Origin: Echinarachnius parma
Lineage: Eukaryota > Echinodermata > Echinoidea > Clypeasteroida > Echinarachniidae
Length of the DNA: 64,000 bases
NCBI GenBank assembly: GCA_037951105.1
Contig: JBAMJV010007174.1
Coordinates: 1 to 64,000 of the forward strand
Direction: 5' to 3'
Under the pieces are notes generated by a model, which saw only the letters and a program-made list of their open reading frames with translations, made no database searches and was not told where the DNA came from. Shown here one piece after another: positions 1 to 12,753 of this stretch; within the stretch, counting starts at the first letter, position 1; each line of letters starts with the position of its first letter. Both the position numbers and the translations under genes were made by a program.

Positions 1-114
1 ACTGACAAAATTATTCTAATGATAATACACCAGCTTGTTTAGTGAGTTAAACTTGAACACTCATAGGAAGTACGTCCCAGCCTGGTCTGTGATAATCTTG
101 AAGTTCTGGTAGTC
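1..114 (-). pseudogene. Broken copy of GRB2-like SH2 exon 4 (partial)
   Basis: Read on the minus strand this matches the exon at 444-576: the fragments YQNFKI and KFNSLNKLV are recognisable. It has in-frame stops, one directly after YFL where the intact exon reads LWVV. It is cut by the window edge. The second broken copy (219-341) shares the same stop, so the two probably descend from an already dead copy. Confidence 0.75.
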
Positions 115-218
115 CTAGGCGAGGTAGCTATCTGGGGAGGGGGAAGGAGGGGTAGTTATTAGGGAAGATGGGGGGGGGGGGAGGGGCAGGGTGCTGTCTA
201 AATAGACCTATACATGCA

Positions 219-341
219 CTGTGTCCTACTGACAAAGTTATTCTAATGATAATACACCAGCCTTTTTAGTGAGTTAAACTTGACCACTCATAGGAAGTAC
301 GTCCCAGCCAGGTCGGTGATAATCTTAAAGTTCTGGTAGTC
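219..341 (-). pseudogene. Broken copy of GRB2-like SH2 exon 4
   Basis: The minus strand reads YQNFKIITD, then YFL followed by a stop, then VVKFNSL, clearly related to the intact exon at 444-576. The GT of the donor site is lost (the exon-end CACAG is followed by TGCATG) and there are two in-frame stops. The flanking G-rich sequence is shared with the copy at 1-114, so the duplicated unit is about 225 bp. Confidence 0.78.
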
Positions 342-434
342 CTAGGTGAGGTGGCTATCCGGGGAGGGGGAAGGTCCTAGGAGGGGTTATTAGGGAATGA
401 GGGGGGTGGGTGGGGTGCTGTCTGAACAGACCTA

Positions 435-1350
<916 letters not shown>

Positions 1351-2155
1351 GAGTTGCAACATTCATTCACAGGAACAAGTCTCATTTAGCTTTATATAAC
1401 ACCTCAGAATGTTCTCGAGTTGTGATTGGTTGAATTCAGGTCACATGATATTCAGAAGAAAATGATCTATATGCACTCCAGACCGTGCATTAGTCGACTA
1501 ATGCATGGCAGTGACGTCATCAATTAAATGAGTAATGAACTGGTTCACCATACACATTATTGTACATTGCAATTCGTGCAGACATGAATACATGGTATGC
1601 AGCGCTAGCGAGCTGCTAATTATTATGCTCGCTCGTTGTTTATGTATTGCGTTGCGAGAATACCCCCTTTGTTTGTTTGTTTATTCAGTTGCCTAGTCAA
1701 CAAGCGCGCTAAGCGCGTAGTAATGTCGAGGCGCGCGCGTCGTTAAATGTAATCAAATTAATTGCGTTAAACATACGAGAGCCGGCCTGCTGTATGTGTA
1801 TAGCTAACTAGCTGTGTACAACTTTACAAAATACAATGATCTTGTCGCGTTCTCATTTTTGCACTGATTGGATTATTTATCTGGATTAAATCATTGTTTA
1901 TTTAATTGTGATCGACGAATACCGTTTAGGATGGCAACGAATTTCCTTCTATCAACTAATTGACGCTGAACTAGAGAATTGTCTTGAGACTTGACTGTGA
2001 ATTCTGTAAAGACCAAGTTGAAACTGAGAGCAATTCACATTCTTTTATCCGAGTTCTGTTGGAACGGCATCTTTTCTCCTGGAGTACTTTAAACTTAAAA
2101 GGTAAGAACATATTGTATTTTGTATGTAAAGTACCCCCGGTAGGTGTTATATAAA

Positions 2156-2331
2156 GGAAATAAGGAATGCTTTTGCCTGTGCAATTGGGCCAATAATATT
2201 TCACTCAATGCTCGCCTCGCCTCTTGTCTAATGCACGCGGCACTGCGTGCCTTGTGCATTAGACTCTAGGCTTGGCTCGCATTTCGTGCAATATTATTCG
2301 GCCATTGCACACAAAATCATTCATTATTTCC
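2156..2331. repeat. Foldback (inverted repeat) sequence
   Basis: Two arms of about 85 bp are inverted copies of each other at roughly 80 percent by eye, meeting around 2245 at GCGGCACTGCGTGCC. The outer ends are GGAAATAA and TTATTTCC. It is probably a small non-autonomous foldback transposon; no target duplication was identified. Confidence 0.75.
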
Positions 2332-3354
2332 TTACTAATGCATGCAACAAAGTCTGGCAAACCTCGGGCTAGCTTTCAAGTTGCCAGAAAAAACTTTGTA
2401 TATATATATCTAGATGTTTTTTTGGAACATAGGAGGCTTGGGGCAATTACGCCCAAGACATGCCAAAAAGAGTCCCCTAGCATTTCTCATTAATAAGGTT
2501 CAATGCAAAGCAAATTTGAGAGTGCTATTTCAATGCAAGCAAGTTCTAGAAGTAGCCCCAAATATGAAGAACTTTTCTCTAGTTAAAATGTGTACATGTT
2601 TAAACTGAATCAATTTATTCCCATAGTAATGCCTAGGTCACAAATGCTCCCATTTGGTATAAGGCGTCCGTACAATCTTACAGGCGTCTTTACGGCAGCC
2701 ACACGAGTGCCGTATGACATCGTGGAAGCTTATAACCTGGGAACTTTGGGAAGGCAGAGCTGACAATAAAAGCCATGTCTTGGCAGAATTTATAACATTT
2801 TCTAAATGTTTGCTCTGCCTTCCTCATAAGTGGCACGAAAACCCAGTGCCGCCACATATCGTCACGTATCACCACGTATTGCCAAAGATTCACCAGAAAA
2901 ATTGCCACTGAATGGCCCATTGGCCCCGTTTCATTGCAATTCACAAAAATACCTATTGAAACGTGGGTCTTACGGGAAGGCGTTACCGGAATGTACGTGT
3001 GACTGGGAGGGTAGTCTCACTTTCACCTTCGGTGCGCGCAGTGAAACAAAAACATGAGGGCTCAGGGCAATTTTGCCCCCGAAATGCCAAAAAGCTCCCC
3101 AGTAATTTTGCATAGGGTTCAAAGCAGGGTAGGAAATATACGGGGGCTGAGGGCGATTTTGCCCCCTAATTATCAAAATAGCCCCCTTAAATCAGTAGGT
3201 AGCCCCTGAAATTACCATTCCTAATAATGGTATTATGCAAAACAAATTTTAGGGTGTGATTTTCATGCAGGCAAGCTTGACGAGTAGCCCACGAAAAATA
3301 AATATTCATTTTTTCCCTGGCCGTGCACGAGACAAAAAGGCGTTTTAAAACTCA

Positions 3355-3519
<165 letters not shown>

Positions 3520-3607
3520 CTATGGTTGTTCATGGAGGCACTATCGTTTTGGCGACATCAGCAGGTAGTCCTCTGCTAGCTTTCACGGGATCTTTCCTAC
3601 GTACCAT
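3520..3607 (-). pseudogene. Broken tandem copy of GRB2-like SH2 exon 3
   Basis: It shares the acceptor CTTTGCAG and the start GATGGTACGTAGGAAAGATC with exon 3. The minus frame reads RWYVGKIP, then a stop, then LAEDYLL, before decaying. The exon and its flank (GCAAAGAAACAACAATATTT) were duplicated as a unit of about 123 bp. Confidence 0.8.
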
Positions 3608-3754
3608 CTGCAAAGAAACAACAATATTTCTAAATTCATCATCCTGTATGATCTTACCATCATCATCAGGTGCAAAGGGAAGAAGCAAATAAGTACGCAA
3701 AGGAACAGCACTTTTGTAATGTATTGTTCGTTTCATAGTTCGTAGTACTTACTG

Positions 3755-3965
3755 ACTACCATCTAGAAAGAATTTGTCATAATTTTAAAGATTGAAAATG
3801 AGCAAAGAAAAATAGGCTTTGCCTGGGGAATCGAATCCGAGACCTCCGGATTGCTAGACCGATGGTATTTGAAAGCATCGAGCCACAAAGACCATTGAAT
3901 GGTGGATGTTCCCATGAAACCCTTTTCATTGCTCGAATAGACAAAAGCTATTTGATTAATTTTCA
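3755..3965 (-). mobile_element. tRNA-derived SINE
   Basis: On the minus strand a tRNA-like head carries an A-box-like GGCTCGATGC and a B box (CGGATTCGATTCCCC), with TCTAGCAATCCGGAGGTCTC between them. The same core and the following TTTTTCTTTGCTCA occur at 39429-39520 on the plus strand, so this is a dispersed family rather than a single tRNA pseudogene. The body boundaries are approximate. Confidence 0.65.
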
Positions 3966-4051
3966 TAGTGTAAGTCTATCGGGGAGTTTGTTGTTTCACA
4001 AACAGATGGTGAAGAAGAGAAAGCATCCATGAACAGTAATCTGAGCAGAAC

Positions 4052-4429
4052 TTAAAGGGATCTAGTAACTTTGTTGACCAGTGCAAAAAGTGACGAGTGG
4101 TTGATACAATGCATATTATTGTTATCTGATATGTCCACTGGGTGTTGTGTGAAAATTTCAAGTTAAATGGACGTTATATGGCCGAGTAATGAGCAAAAAT
4201 ACAAAGTGATATTCACTAACTCATTGCACTCACTTTGTACACGGTTTTTGCGGTCCAGTGGATAATTTAACATCTGAACACTTCAATCGTAAATTTTTTT
4301 TATTAAGAAAGGGAAATTTGAAAAACCAAAACCTGTCCCATGCTTTTACAAATACATCAAGGTATGAGGGAACGGCTAGAATTCCAATTGGATTTTGAAG
4401 ATTTGGACAATGGTATTAAGTCCCTTTAA
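4052..4429. mobile_element. TTAA-bounded MITE, family A (copy 1)
   Basis: The left end is TTAAAGGGATCTAGTAACTT and the right end is GTATTAAGTCCCTTTAA. The ends are imperfect inverted repeats bounded by TTAA, as in piggyBac-like target sites. The internal landmarks TGGCCGAGTAATGAGC and AAGGGAAATTTGAAAAACC recur in the copies at 5819, 6370, 40806, 42613 and 42999. There is no coding capacity. Confidence 0.8.
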
Positions 4430-4923
4430 AGAGATAATTGAGTTTTGGTCAAACTGAATCTTAGTAAAACCTGCACCATTACATTATAACTCCACCATGC
4501 TCGAAATGTATGTTACACAATTAAAAAAGAGCCATTAAAACTTGAGAGGGCGCTCTCTAAAAAAATCATTGGTTTCAACCATTTTTCATACAAAATTGTG
4601 CATACATGTGGTGTTTTATTAAAATAATGATTACTAAATAGAGATATCATCAACAACTATTTAAATACCTCTTTTGAAATTTTTTGAAAGTTCAGTGTAT
4701 CAAGCATTTAATGTATTTTCTTAAGAGTCAAGATATCGCCTGGCTAGACGATATATAAATAAAATATTTCGAAATCAAATTTTACAATTATGAAATGCTC
4801 ATTTGAAAGGGAATGATTCTCATTTCACATGTTTTATTCAATGAACTTTCAAATGGAATAAAACCAACCTAAACCCTTACAATTGTTTTGGGGGGAAGTA
4901 CCAATACTCAAGTGTACCTTTAA
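4426..4923. mobile_element. TTAA-bounded MITE, family B (copy 1)
   Basis: It begins TTAAAGAGATAATTGAGTTT, sharing its TTAA with the end of the preceding family A copy, and ends ACCAATACTCAAGTGTACCTTTAA-like at 4923. Internal sequence (CCACCATGCTCGAAA, AACTATTTAAATACC) matches the copies at 34734-35202 and 41028-41584. Confidence 0.72.
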
Positions 4924-5251
4924 AGGTATAGTGAAATTCCAGCTTTGATTCACGTTTATAGAGCTGAATATGTGCCTATAGATATTGATATACCACACTC
5001 TTTTTTTCAAAGAAATCCTTAAGTTGGGCAAAAAAGGTAAATTTCATGCAACTTTTTGGCTTGTTTTCGCATCAGCATTCCATACTCCTAAAAATGTTAT
5101 TTATAGCGAAGCGCGCGTGTGTACGTGCCCATCGGGATCATGACCTCGCATGAGGACCACAACACGGAGTCCAAAGTTCACGTGCATGGTTTACATGCAG
5201 AGCCTTTGACTTGCTAGTAAAACAAACTCGTATTTGCTTGGAAAATGAGGC

Positions 5252-5422
5252 TTACCGTATTTGCTGGTGTATTAACCGCACCTTTTTTCAAAAAAAAACA
5301 AACAAAAAAAAGGGTGCGGTTAATACACGACTGTATTAACCACACTTTTTTTTTTTTTAAATTTTTTTTTTAGGGGTGCGGTTAATACACCGGAGCGGTT
5401 AATACACCGACAAATACGGTAA
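5252..5422. mobile_element. Short MITE with CCGTATTTG inverted ends
   Basis: The ends TTACCGTATTTGCTGGTGTA and TACACCGACAAATACGGTAA are inverted repeats. TA flanks the CCGTATTTG on each side, as in Tc1/mariner-type insertions. The inside is built from repeats of GGTGTATTAACCGC in both orientations, separated by A and T runs. Confidence 0.75.
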
Positions 5423-5818
5423 CTGAAAATGCCTAAGAAATGCATTGTAGCAGGATGCAGCAACACATCTGAGTGTGGATCCTCCATGATATAAACTTAA
5501 ACAAATGTTTGCAAATATTGAAAAAAAATCGAAATAATATCTCTCTGTCAAAGTGAGTATTGCACTCAGCGTGTACGTCTATGACCAGCTATACTGAGAT
5601 TGTCACTATGTGACGTCACAAAGATGACGTCATTTTTCTTCGCCCGGACTCAATTTTTTTACGGGGGTTCCTAAATTGAATTTACAAGTTGATTTTTTTT
5701 TATTTTACCGGATTTTCCCACAAGGAAAATATGTTTTTATTAGTAATCTTCATGAAAATCTATATACCTTAGATACAGTAAAATACAATTTTTAGGTAGT
5801 TTTCTTGTCTGTAGAGCT

Positions 5819-6204
5819 TTAAAGGGATCTAGTAACTTTGTTGACATGTGCAAAAAGTGATGAATGGTTGATGCAATGTATATTGTTGTTATCTCATATG
5901 TCCACAGGGAATTGTGTGAAAATTTCAAGTCAAATGGACATTGTATGGCCAAGTAATGAGCGAAAATGCAAAGTGATATTCAATAACTCACTGCACTCAC
6001 TTTGTACACAGAAGAAAAACTCGCCCGGAGTTTTTCTTATCTGAATACTTCAATCATACATATCTTTGTAACGAAAGGGAAATTTGAAAAACCAAAACCT
6101 GTCCCGTGATTTTATTGTTAATACGAATACAACAAGGTATAAGGGAACCGCTAGAATTAGAATTTTATTTTGAGGATTTGGACAATGTTACTAAGTCCCT
6201 TTAA
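5819..6204. mobile_element. TTAA-bounded MITE, family A (copy 2)
   Basis: It runs from TTAAAGGGATCTAGTAACTT to GTTACTAAGTCCCTTTAA. It is collinear with the copy at 4052-4429 except for a local replacement around 6010-6040 (AAAAACTCGCCCGGAGTTTTT, itself a short hairpin). Confidence 0.8.
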
Positions 6205-6369
6205 GCATAAACATGCACAAACACTACTTTTGTTTAGCACCTTTATGAGATTCCATCAACAATCAACTGTGGACAAATATATCACTATTCAAAAAAATTT
6301 GGGGGCATTTCAGGTCGACTCCTCCAAAACAAATCCTTTTTTTTTTCAATATCGCTGACCACAAACATC

Positions 6370-7470
6370 CTCAAAGGAATTTAGTAACTGTGTTGACATA
6401 CTGTGCAAAAAGTGATGAGTGGTTGATACAATGTATATTGTTGTTATGTATATCCACTGGGTATTGTGTGAACATTTCAAGTGAAATGGACATTATATGG
6501 CCGAGTAATGAGCAAAAATGCAAAGTTATATTCACTACACTAACTCATTGCACTTACTTTGCACATGGTTTTTGCGGTCCAGTGGATAATTTAACATCTG
6601 AACACTTCAAATCGTAAATATCTTTTTAACGAAAGGGAAATTTGAAAAACCAAAACCTATCCCATGCTTTTATCCTGGGGAGGTCTGTCCTCATAGAATG
6701 GGGGGTATCATGCGTGACCAAGGACTTGCCAAAAGCACCCTAAACAAGTTTTTGCGCGGTGCAAAAAATACACCCTTTTTTAAGTATGATTATCGGTAAT
6801 TTGCTACCCTTTAGTAAGTAATCAATTTTTTGTAAACCCCTAAGCAAGTTATAACTATTTTTGATACACTAAGGCTAAGCAAGTAATACTATTTTGCTTT
6901 CCTTGCATGAGGCCCTTGATCAAGCATAATGTCACGCACGAGTTTATCTACCGGGGTATCTGTAAGATCTGCACCAATACAGAGCTAAAACGCTATTACG
7001 AATGCACGAAAAATAGCGATAGCTCTCGTTCATGTTAATGAGATTGATAACCAGGAATCGAAACACTGGGATAAATCAAGGGGCTGTCTTTGCGAACGTG
7101 TGCGATGTTTTGGACCGGGATTTGGTGGATATTTCAGCTCAAAACGGTGACTAAAACTTGTTCTAGTGTTGAATGAACCCGAAGTACGTAAGCTGAACTT
7201 TTAAGACCCTAAATGCGTAACTCATCAGTTTAAAAAAGATACCCTTTTCCCTGATTTTTGGTGATTTTGAGACCCTATTCAAGATACGTACGTAACTTGC
7301 CTGATCGTAAAAAAACACCCTTTTTACACAAATTCTTGGTCACGCATGATACCCCCCTTTCTGAGGACAGACCCCCCGGGGCTTTTATTGATAATACAAA
7401 TTCAACAAGGTATGAGGGAACCGCTAGAATTCCCATTCAATTTTGAGGATTTGGACATTGTAGAAGTCCA
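6370..7470. mobile_element. MITE family A (copy 3), split by an insertion
   Basis: The two halves, 6370-6673 and 7389-7470, join to give a family A element whose terminal TTAA motifs have decayed. The foreign segment between them is the 707-bp element at 6674-7380. Confidence 0.75.
6674..7380. mobile_element. hAT-like non-autonomous element with 8-bp target duplication
   Basis: The ends begin CCTGGGGAGGTCTGTCCTCA and, reverse complemented, CCCGGGGGGTCTGTCCTCA; the similarity extends through GGGGTATCATGCGTGACCAAG, giving roughly 47-bp inverted repeats. GCTTTTAT occurs at 6666-6673 and again at 7381-7388. An 8-bp duplication is typical of hAT elements. No transposase frame is present. Confidence 0.82.
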
Positions 7471-7974
7471 ATAAACAAATTGTGGAATTCAGAACAGTCA
7501 TACGTTTGAACCCACCAGGGGTACACGTTCCTGTATATTACAATGTATGTGACTGTTGCTAAAATAAAACACATACATCTACACCTTGTGCACAGCTGGT
7601 CTAGAATGTGCCAATATCAAATTGGTCAGCCAGAGTAATTAACCATTTCCTTATGAAATAAAAGGGAAATTGCTATGTCATACAGGACATTTCTGCATTG
7701 ATCACATTTATAAGCCTCTAGGCATACTATTATGATGTACAATAGATAAAAGTATCCTACTTATAAATAGAGGTAATAATTCTAGCTTCCATTCTTCCTA
7801 TTTGCTATAAATACAAATTGGCAACACTAAATCACTTTAATCATTGCACGAAGGCAAATCAACAGTCATCCAGTCTTAGAGTCTAGTATACAGCATAGCT
7901 TTTTGCTTTTCCAACTCTACTCAGCAATTTGCATTCAAGTTGTATCATTCTGATTCATTATAGCCTTGTAGAAG

Positions 7975-8528
7975 TTAAAGTGATACCTGTAAAGTGTCAG
8001 ATATTGCACAAAATGACATTTGAGACTTCAATCCTATATCAATATCATTGTAAAATACAATTGAAAGATTTGTGAAAGTTTGAAAGAAAACGAACACTGT
8101 TTACCTAGTGAAAAAACGAATATTGAGTTCATATTTTATCACCGAATACTGATGGTCTGCCATACATGTTGTCGCAGTAATGAATGATCCGTTTGAGATA
8201 TTCGCACCCTTGTATGTTTACACATGTAGTACAGAATTCATGGAATTTGCACTCGCTCGGCTCAAAGTTCAATCTCCGGAATGTTCTCACGAGTGCTGCA
8301 TGCGGACGTTCTCAGCTAGGACAATTGTACTTTTTATCAAAAGCGTTAATCAACGTGATTGAAATAAAAGATTTAAATGATAATTATCTTCATACTAAAG
8401 GGACATTTGAAAAAATCAAACCCTATTTTATTCTTCTTTTACCATAAGCTAAACAACACGGTAGAAGAGAAACGAGGAAGCTCCAAGTAATTTTCGTGGA
8501 TTTGGACACTTTACAGGTATGACTTTAA
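7975..8528. mobile_element. TTAA-bounded MITE, family C (complete copy)
   Basis: The inverted ends are TTAAAGTGATACCTGTAAAG and, from the right, TTAAAGTCATACCTGTAAAG. The left 190 bp matches 55880-56070 in inverted orientation and the right 190 bp matches 49820-50005 inverted. This element therefore looks like an internally deleted relative of whatever lies between those two points. Confidence 0.8.
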
Positions 8529-9287
8529 CCATCATCAACACAATTCTGCCAATGAAAGATGTCAAATAGAAGAGACAATTTAAAGCTTTACATTTGAACT
8601 TAGAATAAATCTCAATTGACTTGTACCAGAAGTATGTACACGTTCCTAGCTTTGCCCAAATTTTTTTTTATTGAACTATCAAAGCTGCTCTGCATTGCTA
8701 ATTTGTATGCCTCTGCAACAAAGTGGCCGGAGGCATTATTTGATCATGTGTCAACAAATATTGATAAATAAAACTTCCAATTCAAGTACGTACTTTAAAT
8801 ATATAGGAACACCCAAACCATAAAACAACATGACAGTTTGTAAGCATAATAGATCTTCATTACTCTAGAGTCTAGCATCAGCGACAAAGTGTTGAGACCA
8901 TAATTCATAAATAGCCTCGGCTAAAAATAAAAACACGAACACACCCTACCAATGATAACATCTTCTTATTCTGAATTGTTTCTTTGCTTTTGAAAATGTG
9001 GTCGGAGAACTGATTCTTACAGTTACAGAAGAATTGTGATTGACACGGCATGCATGTTTCTAGACTCTTGAATCAGATTACTTCATTACCAAAGCACTTA
9101 TATGTGTTACCAGCATGTCTTGAATATGAAAGTATGTTCATCTATGAAACTGAAAGCATTTTTTTGTGTGTGTGTGTGCAAGTGTTAGCACACACAAACC
9201 AGTTCATGTAGTCATACCTCTAGACGCCTGGTATATGTACACTACACTAGTGTCAGTAATTTTTAGGAAATTAAACACAACATACAA

Positions 9288-9600
9288 TTAAAGTGATCCA
9301 TTAACTTTCTATTTTGATATGCACCCTTGTGCGCTGCGTGCAAAACCTATGGCAAATGCTGCCCACATGGTTTCGCATGCGAACGAGGGCCGGCGTAGAC
9401 AGGCCAAACTAGCGGTGAATTTAGGCCCAATGTCAGCAGCATGCATAAAGGTTTTGACTGATATTTCTGCATTTAACGATACTTGGGTTCGGATTTGTCC
9501 ACAAAGCCCTTTTTTAATACTATTCCACCAATACTGATCAACTAGTTTGGCCAATAAAGATATTTTCGGTAACTTTCCCAATACTGTTATTTGGCTTTAA
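9288..9600. mobile_element. TTAA-bounded repeat, family E
   Basis: It is bounded by CAATTAAAGTGATCC and TTATTTGGCTTTAA. On the minus strand it starts TTAAAGCCAAATAACAGTAT followed by GGGAAAGTTAC. Fragments with the same sequence recur in the EGF-gene introns (about 37690, 39090, 40250, 40740, 41700). Confidence 0.6.
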
Positions 9601-10379
9601 CTGGTAAAGTAAACTAAGTCCAAACAGCAAATCAATCATGCAGGAAACATCCAGGAACATATAGCAGGGTTCCACAACTGTTTTTCTCTGTAGGGGAACA
9701 CTTTTGGTGGTCACTATCTAGGCAGTTTGGCTTCTATAGACAGGTTTGACTGTACATGTAAATGCTACATACATGTACATCAAATAATTGTTTTAAAGGG
9801 AAAAGGAGATGATTGCCATTAAAAGTCCTATGGAGGTATTTTTGACGGTGTGAACACTAATTAAAATCACGAATCGCGGAACTCAAATCATGGTCCAGGT
9901 GTTTTCAAATCATGATTCACTCAAATCACAGTGCGAATCGGTAGTGTGAACGGCTTGACTTCCACAACATGATTTGGGAGGCGGAGCTTACGTGACCTTA
10001 CATGCACTTCCACCAATAAACAGGGCGCTCTTCGCTTCGAATGCAGTCATGCAGTGTAGTACTAGTGTTCTCCTTGTTTGATTGACAGGTACGTCTCCAG
10101 AAACTGTGATTGTAATCATAGTTTTTTTTTTGTAGTGTGAAAGCAAGGCAACAGAATCACCGTGATTGTAAACATAACTCCAATCATGATTGCAATTACC
10201 AGTGTGAAAACGCTCTCAGTCACCGAGGCATTTATAAAACCCTTCCTCCTCTTTTATCTTCATTCATGCTCTGTGGCCCCCTTTTCAATAAGCTACCATT
10301 TACTCTTACCACCAACTATTAAACACTATGATCTTTTCACTGAACAAGCATACATGAAAGGGAAGGATTCTATTCAGAT

Positions 10380-10614
10380 GGTGAATCTGAAATGACCACC
10401 ACATTTCATGCTTGAGTGATCATGTGGCAATTGATAGACTTGTTGGTGTTGTTGGTGGTGGTGGTGGTGGTGGGTTGCTGCTGTTGTTGTCCATGTTGTT
10501 GTTATCGTATTGCGTTGTATACAAAGATCGAGAAATAATTGCCATTTAAATGGTCCTATGACCCCCATGGATGGTGAATCTGAAATGACCACCACATTTC
10601 ATGCTTGAGTGATC
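10380..10614. repeat. 44-bp direct repeat around a GTT/GGT microsatellite
   Basis: GGTGAATCTGAAATGACCAC and the bases following it occur at 10380-10421 and again at 10571-10614. Between them lies a GTTGTTGGTGGTGG run (about 10440-10500). This looks like a local duplication rather than an element. Confidence 0.7.
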
Positions 10615-10616
10615 AT

Positions 10617-10776
10617 TGGGCCCATTGCAGAAAGAGATACAATCGATTGTAAGTTACAATAAATTGTAAGTCAGATCATGTGTTTTTGAAATGAATTGGT
10701 TGAAATGCGCAAATGGTTTGACTTACAATGAATTGTAACTTATAATCAATTGCATCTCTTTCTGCAACGGGGCCCT
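10617..10776. mobile_element. hAT-type MITE (GGGCCC / GCAGAAAGAG ends)
   Basis: The ends are TGGGCCCATTGCAGAAAGAG and, reverse complemented, CAGGGCCCCGTTGCAGAAAG. The inverted similarity continues through ATTGTAAGTTACAAT. CAGGG ends of this kind are typical of hAT MITEs. The core holds several ATTGTAA/TTACAAT palindromes. Confidence 0.75.
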
Positions 10777-10779
10777 GGT

Positions 10780-11100
10780 GTTGTTGTTGTTGTTGTTGTT
10801 GTATTCCGCCAATCAAGGTAGCCCACAATGTTGTTGTTATTGTTGTTGTATTGCGCCACTCAAGGTAGCCCACAATGTTGTTGTTGCTGCTGTTGTATTG
10901 CGCCACTCAAGGTAGCCCACAATGTTGTTGTTGTTGCTGTTGTTATATTGCGCCACTCAAGGTAGCCCACAATGTTGTTGTTGTTGTTGTTGCTGTTGTT
11001 GTATTGCGCCACTCAGGGTAGCCCACAATTTTGTTGTTGTTGCTGTTGTTGTATTGCGCCACTCAAGGTAGCCCACAATGTTGTGTTGTTGTTGTGCAAC
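10780..11100. repeat. Minisatellite of (GTT)n plus GCGCCACTCAAGGTAGCCCA
   Basis: About six units of 50-65 bp each combine a GTTGTTGTTGCTGTT run of variable length with the constant block GCGCCACTCAAGGTAGCCCA. The last unit is truncated and ends near 11120. Confidence 0.9.
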
Positions 11101-11984
11101 ACTCAAGGACAAGGTAGCCCACAATACAGAGCATGAGAACAAAAATGACTCCATCGACTTGCCAAATGGCCCTTCTACGATGTGTTCAATCAGTGGATCT
11201 TTATTTGAGTTAGTACTATGACATCAGAATCCCTTGATCTCTGGTTAGACTTCCTGTTATCTGACCCTGACCATACATGTACCATACATGGATGCATTTG
11301 GAACTCTTCCTTTATTATTTGAACTTCCCTATTTGCACATATTTTGTATAATTTGATACATACTTTGTACTAAATGAGCCAATGTTGACTTTATTTAATC
11401 ACATTCCTGCAGTGCACATGTGACAAAACTTTGCTTTCTACACAATCATGTAGACACATACATCTCTTCTGTATTTTTGTTTATTTACATTCATGATTCA
11501 ATAATCAGACATTTCATTTCACAATTATGACAGTTACAACTTGTTTTCTGTGCATGATAACATTAAACATTTAATATGCATGGATCGTTTATACCACAGT
11601 ACAATTCTGCTATAGATGTGAAACCTGAAGCAATACAATGTAAACATTGCATTAATGTTCAACCACCACTTTACTCTTCAAAAATCTAATCGCTTCTATT
11701 CATGCAAGATAATAGCAATATCTCACCAACCGAAGAAATATGTAATCTATCGTACATCAAGGTCTTATTCCCATTATCCATAATTTGTTAATGTTAACCC
11801 CTTAAACCCCTTGACTACAGGATTGGGTGGGTTGTGTACTTGTGTACAACGCCTATAGATCAGAATCTATTTTTGGGGTGGGGATGGTAAGCTTTATTAT
11901 AGAATGGGTTGATAAATCCCTGCAATCTGATTGGTTGAGAGCAAAATTTGTGCAGACAATTAATTGTACTGGATGCATGAAAAG

Positions 11985-12166
11985 TCATGCGTCCGGTAAA
12001 AAAATCATGCGTCCGGTAAAAATTTCATGCGTCCGGTAAAAAATTTCATGCGTCCGGTAAAAAATTTCATGCGTCCGGTAAAAAAATCATGCGTCCGGTA
12101 AAAAATTTCATGCGTCCGGTAAAAAATGTCATGCGTCCGGTAAAATTATTTCATGCATCCGGTAAT
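11985..12166. repeat. Tandem repeat of a 20-22 bp unit (CATGCGTCCGGTAAAA)
   Basis: Nine head-to-tail copies of TCATGCGTCCGGTAAAAAAT begin at about 11985 with a period of 20-22 bp; only the last carries CATGCATCC. It probably lies inside a larger element, since CAATCTGATTGGTTGA on its left and the inverted repeat at 12227-12388 on its right look like MITE sequence. Confidence 0.92.
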
Positions 12167-12226
12167 TTTTCTAATTTTTTATTTTTTGACTTTTTGGGGG
12201 GCGTAACAATGCCCATTCTATAAAAC

Positions 12227-12388
12227 AGATGATGCGCAAGTTTATTTCGTGGGTCGGTGGAATTGTTTGCATGCGGTAACTATGGAAACTAGTCTAAACC
12301 CACTCGGCTTCGCCTCGTGGGTTTAACAGTTCCATAGTTACCTTGTGCAAACAATTCCTACCGACCCACTCATACCTGCGCATCATTT
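12227..12388. repeat. Inverted repeat around GGCTTCGCC
   Basis: Arms of about 75 bp, marked by GATGATGCGCAAG with GTGGGTCGG on the left and CCGACCCAC with CTGCGCATCATT on the right, surround the small hairpin CTCGGCTTCGCCTCG near 12303-12317. It is likely part of the same element as the 20-bp tandem repeat. Confidence 0.75.
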
Positions 12389-12753
12389 GTATACTGTTTT
12401 TCTCTTCACTTTTAACGAAGGAGTTTCCACATGGGACAAATGGGGTCATTAAAGCCCTTATCACCGGGTAGCGTTAACGGACGCCCGACAGAGAGCCACA
12501 TTTTCAATCGGATCATCTCGGTTGGTACGCACTTCTTGCCTGTTTCTTGTTTAGCGAATGCGGTCCTTGTCAGACGATGTCCGTTGTTTTATCCAGCAGA
12601 AAGTTTTGTGCTAAGCAATAACATAACTTTCACCACCTGATAATTTGATTTCGCAAATTTTCTCCATTGGGCATCTGTTTGTGCTATCCGGTGATATATG
12701 TGACAACACCCTAAACTAAGGAAGAATACCGTTTTATCCTGATCCATACTTAC

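Noticed and set aside
11985..12166. CRISPR-like array
   Set aside because: Units of 20-22 bp follow each other without spacers, in animal DNA. It is a plain tandem repeat.
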